NCBI GenBank assembly: GCA_029721435.1
Contig: CM056574.1
Span: 78,277,001-78,341,000, forward strand
Length of the DNA stretch: 64,000 bases
Direction of reading: 5' to 3'
Source of the DNA: Gymnothorax reevesii
Taxonomy: Eukaryota; Chordata; Actinopteri; Anguilliformes; Muraenidae
Under the pieces are notes generated by a model. The model did no database searches, was not told the origin of the DNA, and saw only the letters and a list, made by a program, of their open reading frames with translations. Shown here one piece after another: positions 10,060 to 20,639 of this stretch; positions within the stretch are counted from its first letter, which is position 1, and each line of letters begins with the position of its first letter. The translations under genes were made by a program, and so were the position numbers.

Positions 10060-11330
10060 TGCTTTTGTTTCACCTTGTGGTGATTTAAGGCTATGTATAT
10101 TTAGTGGAAATCCATGGCTGGGTATGTTTTGTGGCAATTCTGGGCTATGAATTTTGTGGTGAGTCAAGGTTGAGAAAAAATTTTGATGATTCACGGCTGT
10201 GTAAATTTTATTGTGATGCACACTCTGTATGCCTTGTGTCAATTTATAGCAATTAATTTTTTTTGTGTTGATTCAGGGTTGTGTATATTTTGAGTTGCTT
10301 CAGGCCTGTCTCTACTCTGTGTCGATTCAGGGGTGTGTATGTTTTGTTGTGATTCAAAGTTGTTTATATTTTTACAGTGATTTAAGGCCATGTATATTCT
10401 GCATTGATTCAAGACTTCATATTTTGTGTTGATTGAGGGCTGTGAATGTTTTGTGGTGATACAGGGCTGTGTATGTTTTGTGGTGATACAGGGCTGTGTA
10501 TGTTTTGTGGTGACACAGGTCTGTGTATGTTTTGTGGTGATTCAGGCAATGTATACTTTGTAGTGTTCAGGACAGTGTATATTTTGTGTTGACACAGTCC
10601 GTGTATATATTTTGTGTTTATTCAACGTTTTGTATATTTCATGTTGATTCAAAGCAATGATTGTTTTGTTGAGATTCAAGCTAGTGTATGGTTTGTCGTG
10701 ATGCAGGGGTCAGTCCTTTGTTTTTAAAAAAGCCAGGCGAGTGATTCACAGCTCCTGTCTATGGCTGAGGCCAGTGACTTAACAGCTCCTGCACAGCAGC
10801 TTTAGGCAAGTGGCTCAGTCTTGTTTTGTGCTGATTCAAGGGTGTGCATGGTTTGTATTAATATAGAGTTGTGTAAGGTTTGTGTGAATTAAAGGCTGTG
10901 TATGCACTGGATTGATTCAGGGCTGTGTGTGTTTGGGGTGATTTGGGGCTGTGTACATTTAGGGTTTATTCAAGGCTGTGTATATTTTTTTTATTTTGAT
11001 TCAGGGCAGTGTGCGTTTTGTAGTGATTCAGGCTTGAGTATGATTTGTCGTGCTGGCAGGTTGTGTATGTTCCATAAATTCAGTGCTTTGCATTTTTTCG
11101 TGGTTATTCAGGGTTTTGTGAATGGTCTGAGGTGATCTAGGGTTGTGTATGGTTTGTTGTGATGCAGGGTTGTGCATTTTTGTGGTGATTCTGTGCTGCA
11201 CATTTTTTGTGGTGATTCAGGATTGTGTGCAGTTTTTGGTGATGAAAAGTTGTGCATAGTTTGTCATGACGCAGGGCTGTGTATGTTTTGTGGCAATTCT
11301 GTGCTGGGCTGTGCATGTTTCCTGCTGCAG
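10060..11330. repeat. 27-bp minisatellite, right block (about 45 degenerate units)
   Basis: Cleanest at 10461-10540, where ACAGGGCTGTGTATGTTTTG recurs exactly every 27 bases. Elsewhere units vary in length and contain insertions (for example 10720-10815). The array ends about 35 bases from atm exon 11365-11469. Plus-strand ORFs here (such as 10902-11135) are a product of the period being nine codons. Confidence 0.85.
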
Positions 11331-11364
11331 ATGGTGACTAGCTGCCTTTCAGCTGTAAGAGTAC

Positions 11365-11469
11365 CTGGCATTTTTCAGCGTCTGATTGAACAAGAAGAAG
11401 TCCCCATCCCTCAGTGCCTGCAGGGCGCAGAACACAGATTCATTGAAGCCTGGCTCTGCTCTCTCAATC
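11365..11469 (-). CDS. atm: atm exon (human residues about 2116-2151), FAT domain
   Basis: 105 nt, equal to human c.6348-6452 as recalled. After one base completing a split Arg codon it reads IERAEPGFNESVFCALQALR, then DGDFFLFNQTLKNA, aligning with human VEGTSYHESLYNALQSLRD and FSTFYESLKYA without gaps. The acceptor is TGTTTTTCAG|G and the donor GCCAG|GTACTC, phase 2 at both ends. The exon lies between the GT-rich 378-base intron and the 27-bp minisatellite. Confidence 0.96.
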
Positions 11470-11847
11470 CTGAAAAACAGCACAACACTGGTATGACGGG
11501 AGTTATCCTATCCCTGAGCAAAGCACGCAATAAACACATCCACTGTTGCACGCACACGTATGCCAACACATTCACAATCACGCACAAACGTACGCCCACA
11601 GACAAACTCAAAGACACTCAGACACAAGTATACATTTAGAGACATACTCTCACACACACTCACTCACGCACACAAACAACTACATACATGCACTTACATT
11701 CAGGTGCACAAACCTGCACTCACATTCACAACCTCAAGTGTATTGATGCACACATACACACACAAATATCGGACTCAAACGCTTTAAGATACTCTCTCCC
11801 ATGCGAGTAAACACACACTCACACACAGAAAAGACACACAAATTAAC
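11470..11847. repeat. CA/GT-rich 378-base atm intron
   Basis: The intron between two atm exons. From about 11540 to 11835 the plus strand is a degenerate CACA/ACAC tract (GT-rich on the transcribed strand). It has no other element. The intronic donor is GTTAAT. Confidence 0.8.
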
Positions 11848-11996
11848 CTGTCAGACAGGTGACAGTCCCACTGTGTGTTTCGCCAGGCTGCTTGGAACTG
11901 CAGCTCCCTAAGCTCCGCCCCCCACTCTGCGCCCTCGCTCTCCAGGCCCCGTAGATACGTCACCAGGGTCCCACACAGTCCAAAATTCTGCAGCGC
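11848..11996 (-). CDS. atm: atm exon (human residues about 2067-2116), FAT domain
   Basis: 149 nt, the recalled human length (c.6199-6347). It encodes [19 protein letters not shown], then [20 protein letters not shown], matching human ALQNLGLCHILSVYLKGLD and LEELHYQAAWRNMQWD. The acceptor is CATTATAG|GCG. The donor GACAG|GTTAAT was chosen over earlier GTs because it gives the human length and leaves two bases for the split Arg codon. It is separated from the next upstream exon by a 111-base intron (11997-12107). Confidence 0.95.
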
Positions 11997-12107
11997 CTAT
12001 AATGGGCGAGTGGAAGGGGGGGAGGGGGGTTACCTTCAGAGATCCCAAACCTCTAAACCTAGGCTGAACAATCCGTCCTCTGCGGACATCACAAGGCCCT
12101 CACTTAC

Positions 12108-12210
12108 TTCAACAATCCCCACTTGTCGTGTGACTTCTGCAAGACCGGTGTGGAGGTCATAGGTTGCCAGAGCCTTACCCCACTGTGCCTCATGTTCATA
12201 CGTCCTGATC
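12108..12210 (-). CDS. atm: atm exon (human residues about 2032-2066), FAT domain
   Basis: 103 nt, as in human c.6096-6198. It reads IRTYEHEAQWGKALATYDLH, then EVTRQVGIVE, against human [20 protein letters not shown] and STRQAGIIQ. The acceptor TTTGGCAG|G completes a split Arg codon. The donor GAA|GTAAGT is near perfect. The RTYEHEAxWGKAL block is one of the best conserved stretches of the ATM FAT domain and clinches the gene identity. Confidence 0.98.
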
Positions 12211-12574
12211 CTGCCAAACACAGACCATGTACCAGTTTTATCTTCCTGAAAGCGAAGAGAGTGCGTCTTTGCTTAGGCTACAGAATATATGAGCTTACGT
12301 GGAGTATCAGGGCTTGACAACTACATTGGCCCAATGGCCCTGGACCTGTGGAAGTGCCGATCGGGCCATCGCCCCGTCAAGTCGTCCTCACGGGCGTGAT
12401 TTAACACGACCGTCAGTCACTTCAGGGGCGCGCTGCTATTTAATCCAAGCGTTAGCACATTTCACCTACCGCGGAAGACCATGACGATGAGGACAATTTC
12501 ATAATCAAAACTAGCAATTGCAACATTCTCGCAGAAAGACAACCAGTGCAAGCTGAGAGGAAGCATCCCATATT
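12211..12574. other. atm intron with possible hAT-type end
   Basis: Holds TATCAGGGCTTGACAACTAC near 12303, resembling termini of fish hAT-type elements, and a GC-rich patch (12330-12480). No second terminus was assigned. Ends at the target duplication of the SINE at 12590. Confidence 0.35.
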
Positions 12575-12589
12575 CAGTTCAGCATATCT

Positions 12590-12997
12590 TTTTTTTTTTT
12601 TTTTTTTTAAATTTGGCATCTCAAATCCCACGCGAATCTGGAATGCCCAATTGGGGAACTATGTACAAAGCTTGCTCGTATGCGACAGCTTGCTGCCAAC
12701 TCAGGATAGTGAAGACGGTTCACGGCTCTCCTCCGAAGCACGTGCCCGTCAGCCACTGATTCTTATACACTCGCTGGTTGAATCTTCGCAAGTTCAGAAC
12801 GAGGGCGGAGGATACCCGGACATGAACCAAGCCGGAGTCTTCCTGACGAGCGCCCGTCTGGCCAACAGGAGGCGCTGGAGCAACGAACAAAGCTGTTATG
12901 GAATACCCTAATCCGGCAGTCCCTTCCCAATTTGTAACCCTGTAGCGCGATAGCCAATTGTGCGCTACTTTGAAAAAGCTGCCGACCCCTGCCGGTG
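12590..12997 (-). mobile_element. SINE copy 2, 5'-truncated, with 15-bp target duplications
   Basis: Flanked by exact direct repeats CAGTTCAGCATATCT at 12575-12589 and 12998-13012. On the minus strand the body (AGTAGCGCACAATTGGCTAT, GGGTATCCTCCGCCCTC, CCAATTGGGCATTCCAG) ends in an A-rich tail, seen as the T-run at 12590-12608. The tRNA-like head is absent. The tail plus a 15-bp duplication shows LINE-type retroposition. Confidence 0.9.
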
Positions 12998-13012
12998 CAG
13001 TTCAGCATATCT

Positions 13013-14754
13013 GACCCGTCATCATAGCCCTAACTAGCAATCTTGGACCTCAGTAAAAAATTAAGAGAGGAAAAAAATTCTAGGTCTTTATCATTCAGGT
13101 TTTGTTCTAGGTATGTTTAGTGTAACCCGTGTGAACATGCAATGTTACATTTCACCAAAATCAATTTCTGATTGCACATTATATTATCATTATTTTCTTC
13201 TTCTCTACGCATATATTGTTTTGGGGAGTTTTCTTTAGTTCAGTAGAATTTTTATATTAATGCTGTTTGATCTTTGACATTTTGGTGACGTAACTTCCTC
13301 AAAAATCGCGGTATTCTCCTCAGTATTAAGCTCTGCTGTGGTGAGGTAAGATGAAATAAGTGCTCCTCAGTGGTTTTGTAAAACGCAATAAAATACTTCA
13401 CGAGGTCGAAGATGGAGGTCAAGGATTTTGTTCATTATTGCTTCGATGGTTACTTTGGAGTTTATACATTTTATTCAATCGTGTACAGCACTTTTGTGAA
13501 GCATGCTAATTTACCCATCCTAAGTCCAGGCTATTGGAGCATTAGGTGGTTTCTTGTGCGGGTCGCCGTTTCTTCCATCTCAAATTTAAAGGAGAATGTT
13601 CCCACCAGACCTATGTAAACGTTAATATACACCTTGATGCTGTAAGAAATCCACTGGTGAACTTCAAGTTATACCAGTGGTCAAAAGACGCAAAAATTAT
13701 GGTGGTCGTAATGTTCTGGCCGATCTGCACTAACTGAGAATGGGCCGTGTTTGACAGGCTAATGCCTACACCCAGATACGGAGCTCTGATAAATCCGTGA
13801 GTGAATTTTTCTAACAACGACGCATAATTTATTGACAACGCATACATCACTGGTATTGTTATCTTCCAGTGCAACAAGAATTTGTGTTTTTATGCATGCT
13901 ATGTGAACACTAATGGGACATTGCCTTAGGAGTGGTCTCGGCATGGACCTCTGTGGTTATAAAATATCGTATTTGTGGTGCTTATGTGTGACCAAGAGTG
14001 GAGCTCTGCTTATCGCCTGTCTGCTTAGCTCAATTCTGTAAAATGAGCAATCACGACAATATGGATTTTTAAATGTGCTTAATTTATAAACAATAAGCTA
14101 TGAACATTTGTCAAGGCTATTTGTGTAAAATCTATGGAAAAAAGTGTTTTCTTTATTGAAGAACAAAAAGATTTCCTTGCTGCAAGTAAAAATCCACCGA
14201 AAAGGGTCGTCAAAAATTCGGGCCAGTTAAAAGTTGGTTCAGGCCAGTGCGAATGACCAGCTACTGGCCTTATAGGGACAGTGAATTTTTCAAAACTTTT
14301 CGAGCCCTCAGTATAAATGTGGCTTTAGACTTTATCGGCCACAACTCTGATTTTCAGAGACATTGAGTTTTTAAGGTGCTGGCCAAACAGAGGCAAGTAA
14401 ACGGGTATTTAGGTGGCAGCCACCACTTGAGGAGCCCCTTGAATGTTTATTAAATGATAATATAATCACACATATCTAATTTTATACAGCGGTTGTTTAA
14501 TTGAGTCAAAATATTTTTTGCAACTGTAATACCTGCTTATCCAGGAAGTAAACTTTTTTAAAGCCACTTTTTTTTTGAGATCGGAAGGAAATAGACGACT
14601 AAAATTGAGCTTGAATGAGACTAGATTTCTCATGCTTCTGTGATGTTAAATGCATACCTCAAAAATCACCAAAAAAAAAATTTATTAAGGAATTACTGAT
14701 TTACCATCACCTTAAATAAAATAAAAAGGTTTGACAGTGATATGGCATCATTAC
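13013..14754. other. atm intron, mostly unassigned; mariner-like end near 13700
   Basis: At 13690-13736 the plus strand has TGGTGGTCGTAATGTTCTGG followed by CCGATC, which resembles the terminal repeat of a common fish Tc1/mariner family. No partner end or transposase was found. 14190-14330 contains short GGCCAGT/ACTGGCC words. The rest shows nothing I can name. Confidence 0.4.
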
Positions 14755-14843
14755 CTGGTCAGAGGAGTGGTCATCTTGGCCCCGGCACACCCATACAGGC
14801 TGTCTGGTTCTCCAATGCTCCTGTACACCTCTATCAGCAGGTC
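14755..14843 (-). CDS. atm: atm exon (human residues about 2003-2032), FAT domain
   Basis: 89 nt, as in human c.6007-6095. It encodes [20 protein letters not shown] then GAKMTTPLT, against human [20 protein letters not shown] and GGKMLQPIT, so it is nearly identical over 20 residues. The acceptor is TTGATCAG|GAC and the donor ACCAG|GTAATG, phase 0 in and 2 out. A 297-base intron (14844-15140) with no recognised element separates it from the exon carrying the autophosphorylation site. Confidence 0.98.
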
Positions 14844-15140
14844 CTGATCAAAATCAGCATGAGAACAAAGGGTGAGGTCAAAGGCTGTACTTATCCAAGT
14901 ATAAGTTCATGATGGACAGACCCCTTTCAAGTAAGTTGATTAACAAATTCATTTAGATTCAGTTCATTTGCGAAATTGACGGCAACAAAATGTATTTGAT
15001 TCCCATATTGGTGGCTCCATATATTTACATGTAAAACTAATTAAAAATATTTCTCATTTGGGGCTCTCGTGGTAAATGTTTGAAACCTGCCGAGGCAGAG
15101 GAACACTAAGGTGTAATTAAAATGTGTCGTTTGGCTCCAC

Positions 15141-15249
15141 CTGCAGGCTGATGCCGGTATCCTCAGTGCTCTTCTCACTCAGCCCAGCGATGGTGAAGTT
15201 CTGACTCCTCTCCTCAAACAGTATCCTACGGGATGTCCTAGACTGTGTC
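15141..15249 (-). CDS. atm: atm exon with the Ser1981-equivalent autophosphorylation site
   Basis: 109 nt. It encodes FEERSQNFTIAGLSEKSTED then TGISLQ, matching human [20 protein letters not shown] then TGISLQ. The Ser-Gln at 15201-15206 aligns with human Ser1981-Gln, whose autophosphorylation on DNA damage marks ATM dimer activation. The exon is 21 nt longer than the human one I recall (88 nt): seven extra residues in the stretch TQSRTSRRIL before FEE, including an extra Thr-Gln. The acceptor is GTTCTTCAG|G and the donor CTGCAG|GTGGAG. Length variation here fits a disordered activation loop. Confidence 0.96.
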
Positions 15250-15767
15250 CTGAAGAACAGCAGGCATATGACAAGTCCTGGGAGGCATTCCACAATGCTG
15301 AATTTACATTAAGTTAGCTGGGAAACAGTGCCATGAAAAACCAAAAACAATTCTTGAAATTGTCACAGTTCATGACTACTGGAGGGGGAAAAAACTTATA
15401 ACTCACTTGAATGACCTAGTCATGTGCGAGGTATACATCTCAACAACGGCACCCACTCTCAGTCTTCAGTGATGTTCGATAATTAGGTTCATTATGTGAG
15501 ACTCATTAACCCTGGCCTAAAGATGAAGAGCACCACTCACCCTTTTCATGCCATGAAAACCCCATAAGATTTCAATGAAAATTTTTCAGATTATGAGCAG
15601 TAAGCAAAATTTTTCCCGAAAATGACAGGATAAATTTGTTTTGACTGACGTTATAAGAGTGAGAGTTAGGTGAGAAAGAGAAGTGTACAGCTGTCAATGC
15701 CATGAATTATTGAGCTCTAGTTTTTTGTGGCTTGCTATATTTGGTCCTCATTTGCAAGGAAATATAG
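15250..15767. other. atm intron, no recognised element
   Basis: Start of the largest intron in the window (15250-29106). Nothing identifiable before the Tc1 end at 15768. Confidence 0.5.
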
Positions 15768-16505
15768 TGAGTACAAAAGAAACGCACCACTTGAAAAAAG
15801 TCAATATTTGAGTTCAAATGAACTTCAATATAATTTTTATACAACAACAACACTACAGTGACGTCACCCGACATGCCAGGTGCAAGAAATGCGAGAATTT
15901 CAAGTTAACTGTGACGCGAGGCAATTTTTTGCAAAAACGAAACATCTTGCATGCACACCAAAAAATGAATTTCACTCTGAATTTGTGCACACATTGCCTT
16001 TAAAAGCATGTGAATCCGAATAAAATTTCACTTCTTCACTGACACTTGTGAAACGTCGACACTATGCCGCGACTTACAGCCCCTGAACGGGAACGTGCCA
16101 TAGGCATGCTTCAAATTGGCGCCAGCACCAGGGAAATTTCCAGACGACTACACTGCACACACACAACTATCGCAAGACTCCATCAAAGGTTTCTGCAAAC
16201 GGGGAGCACTCGGGACCGTCCTCGACCGGGTCAACAACGTGTGACAACGGCACGTCAGGACCGTCAGATCGTTCGGGATCATGTCCGAGACCGAACACTA
16301 CCAGCGACAAGAACGGCTGCTCAAGTCCAAGGACGACGTGGATTCATTCACCCCAACACCGTACGGAACCGTCTGCGAGCTGCAGGCCTGCGTGCACGAT
16401 GTCCTGTGGACGCAGGTTTTGGTGACGATCTGTGAACATGGGGCCGAAATAAGGACGTAGTATATTATCATTTCATCATTAGCTCCATGTTTCTTTTGTG
16501 TTGAG
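15768..16505 (+). mobile_element. Internally deleted Tc1/mariner element, copy 1
   Basis: The left end TAGTGAGTACAAAAGAAACG and the right end (GTTTCTTTTGTGTTGA, about 16489-16504) are inverted repeats. It shares a 5' region with the longer copy at 52924-54429. A plus-strand ORF from 16064 encodes the DNA-binding half of the transposase (APERERAIGMLQ, ARLHQRFLQTGSTRDRPRPG), two helix-turn-helix motifs. The whole catalytic half is gone. At 16403-16458 it contains the reverse complement of bases that lie in direct orientation in the other copy. Confidence 0.85.
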
Positions 16506-17614
16506 GCGGAAGTTTAAAGCCTGACTGACGGTATGAAAAATGGACACGGTAAAAACTATGGAAAACTTTGGTTCATAACGGTCTTCTAACTACTAGAAAT
16601 AGAAAGTTGTCGCTTATACCATTACAAGACCATATCCCACTGAAATACACAGAAAAAAAAGCAAGAAAAATGCTTATTTTCACTAATAATGCATGTGTAA
16701 CTGACATGACAGATTTCAGCCCCTTTCTAGTTAGCACAAATAGCAGGACCTGGTGATTTTTTTTTTTTTTTGCTGTGAATGAGTTACTCATAACTCATTG
16801 AGCAATAGCCATCTTTGGAACCATGTGCTGAAAAAAGTAACAGGGTTTTTTATACAAAGTGGGAAGGCAAGTAAATTATTCATTTAATTTAAATCAAAAT
16901 TTTCACATCGAAGGCCAGTCTACGCGTCACCATGGAGCTATTTAATACAGGAAAAGTTTACCGTTTCTGATGGCAGTCAAGTGGTTCTTTGTGATAGCCA
17001 CATTGAAAATATGAGAAGTCCCAGAGAACAAACCTATAATTTTTTGTACCATTTAGGTCAGATAATGTTACAGCAGCATTTAAGGGGACTTGCGTATAGT
17101 TAAGCAAACATTTTTCCGAGATAAGTAGTTTTTAAACTAAGAATTTTTATCAATTTATTAGAAATTGAAACTTAAAACACTGAGTTTCTGTAGCATCACA
17201 TCAGTGGTTGCCATGGCAACGACAGTTTTAATGAATTTATAGATACTGAGAGAAAGACAGTTATTGAGATAACTAAACAGTGTTTGGTTATAATTTAAGG
17301 TGTAATGTGATGGAAAAAACATTCCTCGTGTCACTACAGAGCTTTTTTTCCAGGTTTCTATGTACTAGTATCAGAGTTGGATTCAAGCACTTTCAAGTAC
17401 TTTCAAGAATTGGAAGAAAGTTTTTTTTTTAAATACCAAAGTGCTTGCACTTGTATCGGAGAACATCCTATTAATGCCTTGTATTCAATACGGACTTGTA
17501 TTCAAGTACTTTTTAAAGTTCTTGACCAATCTGTCTCCTAGGTGCTGACAGAGATTAGTCAAGTATTTGAAAAGTACTTGGATACAAGTACATATACTTA
17601 TTATTAGGTATTAT
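16506..17614. other. atm intron with self-complementary repeat near 17370-17600
   Basis: From about 17369 to 17600, words such as TCAAGTACTTT and its complement AAAGTACTTG alternate on both arms (for example AGCACTTTCAAGTACTTTCA and GAAAAGTACTTGGATACAAG). This suggests a palindromic MITE. The rest is unassigned. Confidence 0.45.
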
Positions 17615-17654
17615 TAGGCATTAGGCCTAAGAATATTATAAGGCCTAATGCCTA
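17615..17654. repeat. Perfect 14-bp inverted repeat (hairpin)
   Basis: TAGGCATTAGGCCT, then a 12-base AT-rich spacer, then AGGCCTAATGCCTA. The arms are perfectly complementary and could form a cruciform. It is flanked by repeats of TTATTAGG. It probably marks the end of the palindromic repeat to its left. Confidence 0.8.
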
Positions 17655-18185
17655 AAATTAAGCATTATTAGGTAGTTTTTCCACTCCGTTTCACACTTTT
17701 CAGTTCATTTCGTGATAGCCTTTCATTGAGTGTGCCCCTGCCTTTATACCAATTTCCATAAGAATGGAGGCAACTCCTCATTGACCATCATTGAAAGTTA
17801 CCACACTCATAGCTGTTCCAGCCTTGAAGACAGTGTTCGTAATGAATATTTCCTTCAGAACACGACTCCATATTATGCACTATTTGAAGCACCACTTCAT
17901 GTTCTTACCACAAAACTAAAATTTTGAACCAAAATTGGCATTTTGCTTTGCAGTGGGTCCCCTTAAATCTTTTGAACAGTGTTTTTTTTGCTACATGTCC
18001 ACCTATTCATGGATTTGCCCAACAAGTAGTAAAGTGAGCAGAGCTCACTAATAACCCCCAATTCCCGTCCTTTCTCAAGTTTCTCGTTGAAGGCAGTGGC
18101 AGCTAGTGGACAATTTCTTTAAGTATAGCTGTGCCACACATCCAACCAATTTCAGCAATCATCTTTGTATGATTTAATGTAACAA
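17655..18185. other. atm intron, unassigned
   Basis: No element or exon recognised. Confidence 0.4.
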
Positions 18186-18560
18186 AAATAGGACCAAGAG
18201 TCCTGTAGCTGACTGGCAAGCCGTCTTACAGCGATGATACAAGTTATGAAAATTTCATGTGAAGTTTGACATTTGAATTAATTAAAATCAATGTCAAGGT
18301 CACTAAATAAAAGTTCATATACATTTATAAGACCTTCTGTAATACAATCCTAACCTCCGAAGCAGTTTTGGTGATACAAGTCATGGAAATATGTCAATAT
18401 GGAGGTCAATGACAAATAAGCCTTTTAAAAATGTTTTTTTTATAAAAATCTTTAAAAATGTACCGAATACATTTATTTGAAGTCGGAAGAGTGTGCTTAA
18501 ACAAGTCTCAATGGTTGCAAAACATTTACAGGATTTTAGTACAGTTTTAGATTGTATTTC
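18186..18560. repeat. Satellite-like block 1 of the GTGATACAAGTCATTG family
   Basis: Begins CCTGTAGCTGACTGGCAAGC, then TACAGCGATGATACAAGTTA, and has a second unit starting GTTTTGGTGATACAAGTCAT near 18367. The same leader and units are found at 31786-32460, and the units alone in a longer array at 20640-21665. Confidence 0.7.
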
Positions 18561-18930
18561 ACCAGCAGAAAAATATTCAAAGGTTTCTTGAAAAAAAAAA
18601 AAAATCAATTCCCTCTTGTTTTCCGAGGTGATTTTTTAAGTAAGTATACCTGAGAGTGTCTACTCTGCCTAAAACATTACTATTTTGAAATTGAGCTGCG
18701 TGTTAAAAGTCACTTATAGATTCTTTATTGTCGGGGGCGGGTACTATAAAACTTGGTTTATTTCAGAAGTTTTAAATATAAAATTATACCCCCATATTAA
18801 TATTATATTAATTCATAATTTAAATTACATATTTAATACATTTCACATAGTGTTAACTTGCTTGGACGGTTGCAACACCTGGCATTTTGAGGGTTTGAGA
18901 TGGCAAAAAATAAAATATATATCATTTTTA

Positions 18931-20584
18931 CAACCCCAATTCTGAAATAGTTGGGACAAAGTGTAAATTGTGAATAAAATCAAAACGCAAAGACTTTCAA
19001 ATCACATCAGCCAGTGTTTTATTCATAATAGAACAGAGATAAAACAGCAAATGTTGAAAGTGAGAAATTTTACTATTTTTTCCACAAAATTAGCTAATTT
19101 CAAATTTGGCTGCTACAGGTCTCATAAAAGTTGGGACAAAGGCCTGTTTACCATGGTGTAGCATCCCCTCTTCCTTTTAACACAGAGTGGAGGCATCTGG
19201 GCATTGAGTAGACACGTTTCTTGAGTTAAGCCATTGAAATGTGATCCCACTCTTGTTTAACACAGGCTTCCAGCTGCTGGAGAGTTTTGGGTTTCCTTTG
19301 ACGGACTTTTCATTTAATTATGTGCCAAATGTTCTCAATCAGTGAAAGATCAGAACTGCAGGCAGGCCAGTTCAGCACACAGACTCTCTTTCTACAAAGC
19401 CATGCTGTTGTAATAGCTGCAGTATGTGGTTTTGCATTGTCCTGCAGAAATACACAAGGCCTTCCCTGGAATATATATCTGGAAGGGAGCATATGTTGCT
19501 CTAAAACCTTTATATACCTATCAGCATTACATTAGATTAGATAAACTTTAATGTCCCCGTAGGGAAAATCATTCTGGACTTCACATCCCGCAGCATTCAT
19601 GGTGCATTTTAAAACATGCAAGTGTCCCACACTATATGCACTAATGCATCCCCATAGCATCAGAAATGCTGGCTTTTGAACAGAATGCTGCTAACAGGAG
19701 GGATGGTCTTTCTCCTCTTTAGCCCAGAGGACACGATGCCCATGATTTCCAACAACAATGTCAAATTTGGACTCGTCTGACAACAGGACACTTTGCTACA
19801 GTCCATTTTAAATGAGCCTTGGCCCACAGAACACAGCAGCGCTGCTGGATCATGCTCAACAATGGCTTCCTTTTTGCTTGATAGAGTTTTAGGTGGCATC
19901 TGTGGATGGCACGGCTGACTGTGTTTACAAACTGTGGTTTCTTGAAGTATTCCTGGGCCCATTTATTAATGTCAATGACAAAATCATGTCGATGAGTGAT
20001 GCAGTGGTGTCTGAGGGCTCGAAGATCACGGGCATCCATTAAAGGTCTTCGGCCTTGTCCCTTACGAGATTTTTCTAGTTTCTCTGAATCTTTTGATGAT
20101 GTTATGCACTGTCGCCGATGAGACCTTCAAAGCCTTTGCAATTTGATGTTGAGGAACATTGTTTTTAAAGAATTCCACAATTAATTTACTTAAGCCATCA
20201 CACGTTGGATAGCCTCTGGCCATCTTTACTTCTAAGAGACTCAGCCTCTCGAAGACGTCCCTTTTAAAGCCAATCATGCTACACACCCGATGCCAGTTGA
20301 TTTAATTACTTGCTACATGTTCTTTAAGCTGATTCTTTTATATATTAACTGCTTTTTCAGCCCTTTTTAGCCTGTGTCCCAACTTTTTTGGGACCTGTTG
20401 CAGCCAGAAAATTTGAAATAAGCTCATTTTGTGGATAGAAATGTAAAATGTCTCAGTTTTAACATTTCAATGTTATCTGTGTTCTATTGTAAATAACATA
20501 TTGGCTCATGCGATCTGAAATTCATTGCAATTTGATTTTATTCACAATGTACACTTCGTCCCAACTATTTTGGAATTGGGGTGG
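18931..20584 (-). mobile_element. Tc1/mariner element, near full length (1.65 kb), decayed
   Basis: Flanked by TA on both sides. The termini match as inverted repeats for about 50 bases (CAACCCCAATTCTGAAATAG on the left; the right end read inward starts CCACCCCAATTCCAAAATAG), then GTTGGGAC. Minus-strand transposase pieces run from MARGYPTCDG (20220) through [35 protein letters not shown] and FLQDNAKPHTA to LSLIENIWHIIK. All three acidic catalytic positions are still visible, but frameshifts and stops break the frame. A 62-base insertion sits inside it at 19529. Confidence 0.93.
19529..19590. mobile_element. Short insertion with 7-bp direct repeats inside the Tc1
   Basis: Flanked by CAGCATT (19522-19528 and 19591-19597), consistent with a target duplication. 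It contains GATTAGATAAACTTTAATGT followed by CCCCGTAGGG, a motif typical of the 3' end of fish LINE-type repeats. Probably a severely 5'-truncated retroposon. Confidence 0.7.
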
Positions 20585-20639
20585 TATGATAAACTGGAAA
20601 TATGTTAAAATTAAAGGGGTTTTATAGAATAAAATGATG

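Noticed and set aside
10902..11639. Plus-strand ORFs with a repeating Cys-Gly-Asp-Ser-Gly pattern.
   Set aside because: Product of the 27-bp minisatellite (nine codons); it varies in frame, and there is no start context or domain. The right part overlaps an atm exon on the other strand.
11546..11787. His/Thr-rich plus-strand ORFs.
   Set aside because: Translation of CA-repeat DNA.
11875..12162. Plus-strand ORF with FRQAAWN, resembling the ATM QAAWRN motif.
   Set aside because: The motif arises because CCAGGCTGCTTGG is nearly palindromic. The true exon is on the minus strand (11848-11996), where length, phase and flanking homology fit.
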